Positions 37,456 to 45,768 of a DNA stretch of 64,000 nt are shown here, piece after piece (within the stretch, counting starts at the first letter, position 1; every line of letters starts with the position of its first letter). Source of the DNA: a bacterium. Its GTDB lineage: Bacteria; Krumholzibacteriota; Krumholzibacteriia; JACNKJ01. The notes under the pieces are model-generated. The model did no database searches. It was not told the origin of the DNA and saw only the letters and a program-made list of their open reading frames with translations. The stretch is taken from contig JAAEPZ010000012.1 of the NCBI GenBank assembly GCA_024231955.1, positions 124,001-188,000 of the forward strand, in the 5' to 3' direction. The position numbers were made by a program, and so were the translations under genes.

Positions 37456-37484
37456 AGTATAGGCGCTATGACCGCTCGTGCCAA
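37456..37484 (-). promoter_or_regulatory. Sigma-70-type promoter of the metallophosphoesterase gene
   Basis: On the minus strand, TTGGCA (37484-37479) and TATACT (37461-37456) are 17 bases apart, matching 5/6 and 5/6 of the consensus. This is one of the two clearest promoters in the window. Confidence 0.7.
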
Positions 37485-37498
37485 GCGACCAGCATCGA

Positions 37499-39502
37499 TT
37501 ACGGTTGATAACTCAGGATAAATCCGATGGTCCGACCGGGTCCACCCGGCACCTTTTCGATCCTGTGACGCACGTATTCAGGATAGGAGTAATCCAGATC
37601 CAGCATGTTCTTCACGTTGGCCATCAGGGTCCAGTCGTCGGAAAGAGCGTAGCGCAGATTCAGGTTGAGCAGGAGATACCCGTCAATCACGTATTCGCCG
37701 TTGCTGCTGACCCCTTTGCGTTTGCCGACATAGTGATAATTCGGACCGATGTAAAGATTATTCCCGACGACGTACTGCAACCAGCCGCTTGTCGTCAACT
37801 CGGCGAAGTAGAGCAGATCATCTCCGGAGTCACGATCCTCACCCTGTTTCCAACTGGCATTGTGGCCTATATATGCATTTTGACTCAGGGACAACCTGAA
37901 GGCAAGCTCAACTCCCGTCAACCGCTGTCGCGAAGCGTTGGCATAGATAGTGGCTGCGCCGCCTTGCGTTTCCGGATCGTTTGTCGGGACGCGGATTATC
38001 CCCTCGCACATATCCTCGATGAACACATTCAAACGCCCGTCGCCCCTTTGGCCGTGGCTCTCCAGGCTCAGATCCAACGTCCGAATCTCCTCCGGTTTGA
38101 GATCCTCGGAGCCGTACAGGACATCATATGTGGCTACATGCTTCTCCATAAAGCTGGGATTCCGATAGGCGTTGCCGAACAGGAATTTAACCGAATTTAT
38201 CGGATTCAGCTTGTAGATCAGACCGGCACGCGGGGCAACGAGGGGATCTGCAATGTCATCGCTCTTCACGACCCGAACACCGCCGACGAGTTGATAGCGG
38301 TCGGCCTCGAACTGGCATTGTGAATAAAAGGCCACCGAGTTTCCCGACTGGTCCCCCATCCAGGCGCTGTGTGGGTGACGCGTTTCGTCATCTCTCCAGC
38401 GCCATATGAATTCCGAACTTCTGGTGGCCGTCAGGGCAACGCCAAACACGGTGCTGAATTCATCCGACCAGGTAGAGGTAGCCTGCAATTCGCCGTGATA
38501 TACCTGCCCGCTGGCATTGATGTAGACGCCGCTGGAATCGTGGCCCGCAAATCCGGGATAGGGAAACGCGCCGATATCGATTTCCGGTATATCCGTGAAT
38601 CTGACGGACCCGGTCGCTTTGAGGTTGAATCTATCACCGCCGTCGAACAGATATCGGCACGTGAACCAGGATTGGGTTTGTCGCCCCTCACCGGAGAAGA
38701 GGAGATTGGGGACGATTCCAAAATCCATTTTACGTTGATTGAAGTATCCGAAATCGGCGGAGATCTGTCCGTAGGCCAGGTTGCCGAACAGGCTGGCCGT
38801 ATTGTTGTAATAGTCGATAACTCCACTGTTTCCCATCTCATCGACTACAACCTCGTAGTCATAACCATCACCGTTGACGATCTCCGTCGCCAGAAACAGC
38901 CCCCCCTGCGACCCAAGCGTCCAATTCATCTCGGCATTGGCATGGACCGTCGAGAATCGGCCATACCCGGCCGAGGCAGCAAACCGGTCCCCCTCGCAAT
39001 CCGCCATTTTGGTGATGATGTTGATCACACCCGAATAGGCGTTGGTGCCGAACAGCGAACTCCCCGGGCCGCGAATCACCTCAATCTGTCGGATGGATTT
39101 CATCGGAATCTGCTCGAGAAAATAGCTGCCGAAGATAGGCTCATACATCGGCACGCCGTTCACGAGCAACAGCACCTTGTTGTTGTAGTGCACGTTCATG
39201 ACGCCCCGGAACTGCAGTACCGTGCGCCCCCAGTAGGTCTCCATCACCTCGATGCCGGGCAGATAGCTGAGCAATTCATAGAGGTCATGACACTGGGAGG
39301 CCTCAATCTCCCAGGCAGTCACGACATCGATGATCGCGGGGGCATCCTCAAGCGTCTGCTCCTGCTTCGCGGCCGAGACAACCGTCAGCTTCAGAAGCTC
39401 CTCAAGGTCCATCTCCAGCAGGTCTCTCGTCTCATCCGCAAGTGCGGCAAAACTTATCGTCAACATCAGGACGATTGAGCCGAGTGAGGCAATCCTATAC
39501 AT
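37499..39502 (-). CDS. TonB-dependent outer-membrane receptor
   Basis: A 667-residue receptor. The start chosen is the ATG at 39502, preceded at short spacing by AAAGGGGGAGG; codons upstream in this frame lack a ribosome binding site. The signal peptide is residues 1-22. Residues about 25-170 contain a TonB-box-like acidic stretch and the plug domain (LYELLSYLPGIEVME, IRQIEVIRGPGSSLFGTNAY, SGVINIITK). The remainder is a beta-barrel with many aromatic strands ending GRTIGFILSYQP. It imports a substrate too large for porins, such as siderophore, cobalamin or oligosaccharide. Its place next to the glycan locus hints at the last, but its gene is separated from that operon by its own downstream promoter. 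Confidence 0.92.
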   Translation of the reverse strand: MYRIASLGSIVLMLTISFAALADETRDLLEMDLEELLKLTVVSAAKQEQTLEDAPAIIDVVTAWEIEASQCHDLYELLSYLPGIEVMETYWGRTVLQFRGVMNVHYNNKVLLLVNGVPMYEPIFGSYFLEQIPMKSIRQIEVIRGPGSSLFGTNAYSGVINIITKMADCEGDRFAASAGYGRFSTVHANAEMNWTLGSQGGLFLATEIVNGDGYDYEVVVDEMGNSGVIDYYNNTASLFGNLAYGQISADFGYFNQRKMDFGIVPNLLFSGEGRQTQSWFTCRYLFDGGDRFNLKATGSVRFTDIPEIDIGAFPYPGFAGHDSSGVYINASGQVYHGELQATSTWSDEFSTVFGVALTATRSSEFIWRWRDDETRHPHSAWMGDQSGNSVAFYSQCQFEADRYQLVGGVRVVKSDDIADPLVAPRAGLIYKLNPINSVKFLFGNAYRNPSFMEKHVATYDVLYGSEDLKPEEIRTLDLSLESHGQRGDGRLNVFIEDMCEGIIRVPTNDPETQGGAATIYANASRQRLTGVELAFRLSLSQNAYIGHNASWKQGEDRDSGDDLLYFAELTTSGWLQYVVGNNLYIGPNYHYVGKRKGVSSNGEYVIDGYLLLNLNLRYALSDDWTLMANVKNMLDLDYSYPEYVRHRIEKVPGGPGRTIGFILSYQP

Positions 39503-39679
39503 CCTCCCCCTTTTAATTTTCAGAGAATGAATCCTGCGGCACGTTACAATATCGTCACCATTCAGGAGATCCTTGACTCCAGTTTTGGGGAGTTGTTCAC
39601 TGTTCACACTTTCCCGGATTGAACAGGTCCTCAATCTGTCCGCTGTCCTTGACGGCCATCACCATCGGAATGGAGCCCT

Positions 39680-39919
39680 ATGAGAATGAATCTTACGGAG
39701 GAGCGCCGGCTGGCGATCCTATCGGAACTGACCCGATACTACAGCGATGAGTTCGAGGAGAAGCTCAGCGCTTTTCGCGCCGAGGGGCTGCTTGATTTCT
39801 TCCAGAGGAAACTGGGGCCAGCCACTTACAATCAGGCGATCCAGGATGCCCGCGGCTTCATGCTCAACAAGCTGGATGACCTGGACGCCGAATTCCACGA
39901 ACCGGAGGACAGCAACTGA
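39680..39919 (+). CDS. DUF2164 family protein
   Basis: A 79-residue cytoplasmic protein with the family pattern: an N-terminal helix followed by IQSYF-like YYSDEFEEKLSAFRAEGLLDFFQRKLGP and YNQAIQDARGFMLNKLDDLD. DUF2164 members are small all-helical proteins of unknown function. The start at 39680 is preceded by GGAATGGAG. A hairpin follows. Nothing more can be deduced. Confidence 0.85.
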   Translation: MRMNLTEERRLAILSELTRYYSDEFEEKLSAFRAEGLLDFFQRKLGPATYNQAIQDARGFMLNKLDDLDAEFHEPEDSN

Positions 39920-40025
39920 TCTGCCCCCCGGATACGCTCCCGAAGGTCGTACGACGGCTCCCGCCAACCTGGCGGTTGAGGTCATACCGTAGCGGTCGTG
40001 TGGACCGGACGGATGCGACAAGGCA

Positions 40026-40059
40026 AAACCCGACTGCCGTTCAAGCGGCAGCCGGGTTT
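40026..40059. terminator. Hairpin terminator between convergent genes
   Basis: A 14-bp stem (40026-40039 with 40046-40059, one mismatch or wobble) with a 6-base loop, bounded by A and T runs on both sides. Confidence 0.8.
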
Positions 40060-40079
40060 GTTCAGATGGTCTGTCGTCA

Positions 40080-41735
40080 TTATCGCAGACGGAGAACCCG
40101 TGTGCTGAAACGGGCGGTACCGCACCGACCGCGCACGAAGTAGACCCCCGTCGCCATGGAGCGTCCCTCTTCGTCACAGCCGTCCCAGATTACGGGGTGC
40201 TCCCCGGCCGCAGCCTCCCTGTCCGCCAGCACCCGCACGAGCCTCCCGCGGAGATCGTAAACTTCGGCCTGCAGCTGCCCCCGGTCGGCCAAACTGAATG
40301 TCACTCTGGTATCGTTGACGAAGGGGTTGGGCCAGGCCACGGGGCTTGCACCGTTCGCCCAGTTCTCAGGCACGGCCGTACCCTCCTCTTCGTAATAGTA
40401 CAGCGTCATGAAATCCATCTCATCCACGGAGCTGTAGCTGTATCCCACAGGATAGAGGTGGCCGTCGGCGTAACTCAAACCCCGAATCTCGTCGCTCTGA
40501 CTGTCTGCCCCGTCATAGACATGGTGCCATAACTCGGTGCCGTCCTCCAGGCTGTAGCCGATGACGATGGCGTCCCAGGAGGTATCGCCACCGTTGACGT
40601 ACCCGCCCGTTACGATACTGCCCTTGCGGCCGAGGGTCACGCATTTGGCAGAATCGTACCAACCCACCGGGCCGTCGAAGACGGCGGTCCAGAACAGATC
40701 GCCATTCACGGCGTTGAAGCGGGCGGTCAGGATATCCCCATCGGAGACACCGACCACAACCGGGTTGCCGGTTTCATCGGCAATCATCTGCACGATGCGA
40801 TCGGATGCGGAATCGGGACTATCGAACTCCGAAGTCCAGACCTGCGAGCCGTCAGCGCCGGCGTACCGTTCGAGGATGATGTTGTAGCCCTGCCCGGAGC
40901 GCCAGTAGTTGTTGGCCATGATTACATCACCGTTGGCGCAGGGGATCAGCCAGCCGTAGTCAATCGTGTCGAGATAGGCGCCGAGTTTGGAGACGGACCA
41001 GATGGTGCCGCCATCGTCAGCATCGAGCTTGACCGTCAGGAAGTCGGCGCTGCTCACGCTGTTGCTCGTGACCCCGGTTACGACCGGGTTGCCGTCTGTC
41101 GCCAGGGTGATGCTCCAGGCACGATCCTCGAGCTCGCCGTTACCGCCGATGAAGCGGTCCCAGACGACATCCCCGGTCTGGCCGTTCAGGCGGATAATGA
41201 TCATGTCTTCACCGTGGGGGTCGTTGAAACCACGACCGGCGATGTATATTTCGTCATCAGCAGCCACCACGAGATCGTGAGATGATTCGTGATTTTCGCC
41301 GGAAGATGCAATGCGGTTGGACCAGAGAACCTCCCCGGTCTCCTCATCTACCTTCAAGATGAGGATATCGTCGCCATGACCTCAACCAACACAGCCGATA
41401 ACATAGGCGGAGATCACCAGATCTCCCGCGCTGTCAAATGCCATTCCGGAGACCGTCATCTCGCTGAGATCACCGGAGGGGACGCGTCGGGTCCAGACGA
41501 AGTCACCGTAAATCGTCTCCTGGCGGCCGATGAAGAGCGACAGGCCCGTGTGCCCGTTGTCGCTGCGGCCTGCGACGAAGACGTCGCCCGATTCATCAAC
41601 AAGTGAGTGGAGCGCTTCGTCGGTATAGCTTCCGCCGCCATCGAAGATCCTGACCCACTGGAATTCAGGCTCGGCCGAGACCCCCGTGGCCACAAGGCAT
41701 AGAGCGGCCAGGAGAAGTAATCTGCTAACTCTCAT
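40080..41735 (-). CDS. Secreted PQQ-type beta-propeller with sorting domain, interrupted by an in-frame TGA
   Basis: The start is the ATG at 41735 behind AAAGGAG. Residues 1-21 are a signal peptide. Reading continues in one frame through GCVG, then TGA at codon 118 (41384-41382), then GHGDDILILKVDEETGEVLW to the true stop, giving 551 codons plus stop. The propeller repeats (GEVLWSNR, GDVVWDRF, GTIWSVSK and so on) run on both sides without a break, so the gene was once, or still is, one protein. The end is the FlgD-like sorting domain (WPNPFVNDTRVTF, TGVYFVRG). The TGA is either a nonsense mutation or assembly error (GGA to TGA would restore Gly), or a selenocysteine codon; a hairpin follows it. 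TGA is used as a normal stop elsewhere here. Confidence 0.7.
41342..41384 (-). other. In-frame TGA followed by a SECIS-like hairpin
   Basis: On the minus strand the TGA (41384-41382) is followed by 17 bases, then a perfect 8-bp stem (41364-41357 with 41349-41342) with a 7-base loop UGAAGGU. The spacing and the G in the second loop position fit the published bacterial SECIS pattern as I recall it. The TGA lies in a Cys-Val-Gly-TGA (CxxU) context. Coincidence is possible. Confidence 0.35.
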
Positions 41736-41931
41736 TGTGACTCCTTTTGAAGAGTTCGATTCATGGGATCACAAACCCCGCTGCCCCTAATGGTAACAGA
41801 TATGGCACTCCGGGTCAGCAGGAGAAACCGGCACCGCGATACCAGAAATACAATACGCCCCGTCGTTGCCGACAGGGCGCTTGAATTTGCTATCATTGCG
41901 GGAGCGATTATCAACACTCGACCGCGGGGGG

Positions 41932-42150
41932 TCAGGGTTTGGCAGAATTGGCCTTTAGCGTGGCGTTCTGGAGACGTCTGAGACACTGCTCCTCCAACAC
42001 CAGCAAGGGATTCCCGACATTGTCGCCACTTTCGAGAGCGTCAGCCAGAGTTCGGAGTACTGCAGTCATTTCCTCCCGCTCGGCAATATCGCTCTCCCCC
42101 GAGAAGACAACCAGATTCCCCTGCGTTTTCTCTTTCAAACTGTAATCCAT
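41932..42150 (-). CDS. Small protein of unknown function, weakly STAS-like
   Basis: A 72-residue protein from the ATG at 42150, preceded by GGAGG. The N-terminal half (GNLVVFSGESDIAEREEMTA) resembles the first strands and helix of STAS domains of anti-sigma factor antagonists, but the second half of such a domain is absent. No signal peptide. It may be a shortened or unrelated protein. No function can be given. Confidence 0.6.
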   Translation of the reverse strand: MDYSLKEKTQGNLVVFSGESDIAEREEMTAVLRTLADALESGDNVGNPLLVLEEQCLRRLQNATLKANSAKP

Positions 42151-42252
42151 ATCAGCCTCCAGGCCTGGGTGCGATAACGGGCGCACTATTCCACATTTAT
42201 GCAATATTGACAACGTTTTTATAGCTCGTGAACTACCCCCGAAAAGGGGAAA

Positions 42253-42276
42253 CCCGGGCCACAATGGCGACCCGGG
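42253..42276 (-). terminator. Hairpin after the M14 peptidase gene
   Basis: CCCGGG arms (42253-42258 and 42271-42276) with additional CCA/TGG pairing (42259-42261 with 42265-42267) and a bulge. On the minus strand it would be followed by TTTCCCCTTTTC. It lies between the M14 stop and the next gene. Confidence 0.5.
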
Positions 42277-42310
42277 CAAGAATCGATCCGGCAGTGGGAC
42301 GGTCAGCAGG

Positions 42311-44698
42311 TCACTTCAACATGACCATCCGCTGGTTCAGTTCCACACCGCCGGCCTGGAGGCGGGCAAAGTAGACGCCGCTGACAGCCGGGCGGCCCAT
42401 GACGTCGGTGCCGTTCCAGCTGACGGCATGTTCGCCGGCGGGCATCTCCTGCAGCAGAAGGTGCCGGACCAGACGACCGCGCGTATCGAAGATCGACAGA
42501 TTCACCCGCTCCGCCTCGTTCAACGTGAAGCGGATCGTGGTTTTGGGATTGAACGGATTCGGGAAGTTCTTCGCCAGGGTTACCTCGAATGCGCCTGGGA
42601 AATCCTCGATGCCGGTCTGATCGAATAGACCGGTGATGGAGAAATCATCAACCGCAGCCTCAACAATCGAGCCTTCACCCTCATCGGCGGCCACGAACTT
42701 GACCTGCACCAGGCCCGCCGTCGGGAAGTAGTCGAACAGGTTGAAGCTGTCGGCGGTCCAGGCGGGGCTGTTGTCCATGGAGTGGAAGATGTTCGTCCAG
42801 GTCTCGCCGCCATCATTGGACAGGTAGATGTCCCACCAGTCCGTGTTGGGGGTGCTGCCCGTGTCATTCGAGTAGGTGGACCAGAAGCTGAAATTCAGCT
42901 CCGTCGCTCCGGTCATATCATAGACCGGAGAGAGCAGGGAGGTGAAGCCGCTGTCGACATCGTTCTCACCAAGGCTGCCGCCCACGCTGCCCTGACCGGT
43001 CACCCAGCAGTCGGTGCCGGCGGCCGTGTGATCGTTTTCAGGCTGCGCATCGGTGCCGCGGGGATCGACGCGAACCCAGATGCCCGTGCTCGCAGTGTCG
43101 CCGGAATCGCCGCCGACCCAACCGCGATCGGCCTCCATCTCGTGATCGAACGACTCGCCGATCTCCAGATAGTAGCTGGAGGCCGGTGCGAGGAAGGGGG
43201 CGGTGCCGGTATGGCCATCCACGTCGGCAGCGACCAGGTAGTACTCCACCACGGTACCCTGCGCCTGGGCCGGGATCGTGGCAGCGTATTCGCCCCCGCC
43301 AATGGCCAGCATGGCAACCTGGGTGAAGGTGCCGCCATTGAGTCGATAGTGCATGAGGACGGATGAGGTTTCGATGGCCGCGCCGTCGAAACCGGCGGGG
43401 GTACCCACGATGGTGATATTCGTCGTGGAGCTGGCCAGGAAGGGATGCGGCTCATGGCTCCAGCTCACCCCACGGAGCGGGGCGGACATCTGGATCATGT
43501 AGAGCGCGGGCCAGATGTTCTCCTCGAACAGCGCCTGCCTGCGGGAGTTGGAGGGCCAGAAGCCATCGCTGTTGCTCCCGATCTCATTGCAGAAGCTGAA
43601 GATCTTCAGATGCTCATCCTGAGCGCCGTAGTCCCAGTCGCCGTTGCCGCCGCAAACCTCATAGAGGATCACACCGGGCTGACCGTAGGTGTAGCCGTTG
43701 TACTGCGTCATCACGGCGCCCATCTCGTGGAAGAGCGCGTGGTCGGGTGTCGGGGCGGTGGTATAGGCCCACGGGAGAAGCGTCAGGTTGCTGTAGGTGT
43801 GCCAGCTCTGACGGGTGACGAACTCGTGATCGTTGATAAAGGCCATCATCGTCTGGACCTCGGGCTCGCTGCCCGGGGAGGGGCCGCGGTAGGTCTCGGA
43901 GGAGGTATCGCCGCTGCTGCCGCCCGTGCACCCCCACTCGTAGGGGTAGTTGCGATTGGGATCGACACCCATGGTGCCGTCGCCGTTGTTGCGGCGATTC
44001 TTCCGCCACATGCCGCCGCCGTTGGGATCGGTCTGCTCGTTGTAGAGGAAACCGTCGGGGTTGACGATGGGCACCATGTAGATCTCGAAGTTGTCCAGCA
44101 GCGCGACGATCTCCGGATCGCCGGCGTAGTACTGTTCGGCGAGATACTCGGCCAGCATCGAGGACACCTCGGCGGCCATGATCTCCCGGGCATGATGCAG
44201 TCCGTCGAACAGCACCTCGGGCTCGCCCTCCTCATCGACATCGGGATTGTCCGAAACGCGGAAACACCAGATGTCGTTGCCCTGGTGGCTCTGGCCGATC
44301 GACCAGCGCGCACCGATCACATCGGGATACATGGCGTGGAGTTCGTCCCACCAGGCGATCGCCTCGCTAAGAGTGTGGTAATCTCCAAAGCCCTCGCGGC
44401 TGCCCAGTCGGTCGGCATAGTGATTCTCGAGATCGCGTTGGAGCACCTCGCGACGACCGGTCTTGGCCATGAAAGAGGAGAGTTCGTTCTGGAGCACGAT
44501 GAGATCGTAGTATTCGCCGCGTCGTCCCGTGGCGATATCGAGGTCATTGTGGTTGGTGTCGATATAGGCCTGATCGGCCTCGGAGTCGATCCAGAAACGG
44601 ACCAACGCGTGGTGCTCCGCAGCGCTGACGCCGATGGCGGCGGTCAACAACAGCACGCAGCAGATTAAACGGGACAACAAGCCGGAGTATCTGGACAC
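42311..44698 (-). CDS. Secreted M14 zinc carboxypeptidase with sorting domain
   Basis: A 795-residue protein. The start is a GTG at 44698 with GGGAGG at the right distance. The signal peptide is residues 1-27. The M14 domain spans about 105-400: FDGLHHAREIM with zinc ligands H169 and E172, VDPNRNYPYEWG carrying the substrate-binding arginine, and SWHTYSNLTLLPWAY with the third zinc ligand, as in carboxypeptidase T. A region of beta domains follows (about 420-700), including one of the MAM/jelly-roll type. The end is the FlgD-like sorting domain (NFPNPFNPKTTI, SGVYFARL, final VMLK). It trims C-terminal residues from peptides outside the cell. Confidence 0.92.
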   Translation of the reverse strand: MSRYSGLLSRLICCVLLLTAAIGVSAAEHHALVRFWIDSEADQAYIDTNHNDLDIATGRRGEYYDLIVLQNELSSFMAKTGRREVLQRDLENHYADRLGSREGFGDYHTLSEAIAWWDELHAMYPDVIGARWSIGQSHQGNDIWCFRVSDNPDVDEEGEPEVLFDGLHHAREIMAAEVSSMLAEYLAEQYYAGDPEIVALLDNFEIYMVPIVNPDGFLYNEQTDPNGGGMWRKNRRNNGDGTMGVDPNRNYPYEWGCTGGSSGDTSSETYRGPSPGSEPEVQTMMAFINDHEFVTRQSWHTYSNLTLLPWAYTTAPTPDHALFHEMGAVMTQYNGYTYGQPGVILYEVCGGNGDWDYGAQDEHLKIFSFCNEIGSNSDGFWPSNSRRQALFEENIWPALYMIQMSAPLRGVSWSHEPHPFLASSTTNITIVGTPAGFDGAAIETSSVLMHYRLNGGTFTQVAMLAIGGGEYAATIPAQAQGTVVEYYLVAADVDGHTGTAPFLAPASSYYLEIGESFDHEMEADRGWVGGDSGDTASTGIWVRVDPRGTDAQPENDHTAAGTDCWVTGQGSVGGSLGENDVDSGFTSLLSPVYDMTGATELNFSFWSTYSNDTGSTPNTDWWDIYLSNDGGETWTNIFHSMDNSPAWTADSFNLFDYFPTAGLVQVKFVAADEGEGSIVEAAVDDFSITGLFDQTGIEDFPGAFEVTLAKNFPNPFNPKTTIRFTLNEAERVNLSIFDTRGRLVRHLLLQEMPAGEHAVSWNGTDVMGRPAVSGVYFARLQAGGVELNQRMVMLK

Positions 44699-44794
44699 GA
44701 GCGCCTCCCTGAGTAAATGGATAGCCTGATATGGGTACCGTCATTATAGCAGACGGGAACAGGTATTACGATAATCGATTTCGCCGACACACTC

Positions 44795-45691
44795 TCAGCA
44801 ATCCCTACAAATTGCAGGTTCGATATGAACCATGACATCATAGACGATGGGAAATTGCTCCAGAATCCGCTCCTCGACATTCTGGGCAATGTCATGTCCG
44901 GCCAGCACCGAGAGATCATGTTGGACGCCGATCTCCAGATCGAGCGCCATATGACCGGCGTAAAGTCTGGCCCGCATCCCGTTTAGCGAGCAGACGCCCG
45001 GCAGGGAGCTGACGAATTTCTCAACCTCACCGGTCCGGGAAGCTGACGGCGCAGTATCCATGAGATCGCGGCAGGCCTGCAGACAGATCTTCACCCCCGC
45101 ATAGATGATGAGCACCGCCACAATCAGAGCAGCCGCAGTATCGGCCCAAAGAAAAGCGGGATGAACCAGATAAAGACCGATGCCGACGACGGTGGCCAGG
45201 GAGCTCAGCGCGTCGCTGCGATGATGGGCGGCGTTGGCCAGAAGCGTGGGCGAGTCGAGTTGCCGCCCCACTCGCCGGGTGCGTTGATGCAGCCACTCCT
45301 TGATCAGCACGGAGACCATGGCCGTGGCCAGGAGCAGGAAACTCCGCTTGGGCGCCAATCCCGACTGCAGAACGAGAAGCGCGTGCCGCCCCAGCATTAT
45401 GGCGGTAATGACCAGGATCAACCCCACCGCCAGCGCGGCGAGATCCTCAACCTTGCCGTGACCATATTGATGATTGCGGTCGCGCGGACGTCCGCTCACC
45501 TTCAGAGCCGCCAGAGTGATGAAATCGGAAACCAGATCGGTGAGACTGTGGACGCCATCGGCGATCAGCGCCTGGCTCCTTCCGAAAACGCCAACGGCGA
45601 TCTTGGCGATGACCAGCAGGACATTGCCCCACAGGCCCAGCCAGGTGACCCGTTCGCCGGATGTGCGGTCTTCCATCGTCTGCGGGATCAT
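44795..45691 (-). CDS. Cation diffusion facilitator (CDF) metal exporter
   Basis: A 298-residue inner-membrane protein with six predicted helices. The zinc-type metal site is ADGVHSLTDLVSD (D45, H48, D52, D56) in helix 2 and HHRSDALSS in helix 5. The cytoplasmic C-terminal domain follows (about 210-298), with LDLEIGVQHDLSVLAGHDIAQ-type ferredoxin-like strands. It exports Zn2+, Fe2+, Mn2+ or similar ions against protons. It starts at 45691 behind GGAGG. It is separated from the M1 gene by a hairpin. Confidence 0.92.
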   Translation of the reverse strand: MIPQTMEDRTSGERVTWLGLWGNVLLVIAKIAVGVFGRSQALIADGVHSLTDLVSDFITLAALKVSGRPRDRNHQYGHGKVEDLAALAVGLILVITAIMLGRHALLVLQSGLAPKRSFLLLATAMVSVLIKEWLHQRTRRVGRQLDSPTLLANAAHHRSDALSSLATVVGIGLYLVHPAFLWADTAAALIVAVLIIYAGVKICLQACRDLMDTAPSASRTGEVEKFVSSLPGVCSLNGMRARLYAGHMALDLEIGVQHDLSVLAGHDIAQNVEERILEQFPIVYDVMVHIEPAICRDC

Positions 45692-45712
45692 ACTGATACC
45701 TCCACCGACAAA

Positions 45713-45739
45713 TTGCCCGAGTCAGGCTGACTCGGGCAA
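45713..45739. terminator. Hairpin between M1 and CDF genes
   Basis: A perfect 12-bp stem (45713-45724 with 45728-45739) with a 3-base loop. It follows the M1 stop and precedes the CDF start. Confidence 0.65.
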
Positions 45740-45768
45740 GAGTTTTGTTCGCGGATCGCTCTCACGAT

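Noticed and set aside
40080..41357. Separate gene starting at the TTG at 41357
   Set aside because: The TTG lies within the hairpin after the in-frame TGA, has no ribosome binding site, and would give an exported repeat protein without a signal peptide; the upstream part in the same frame supplies both.
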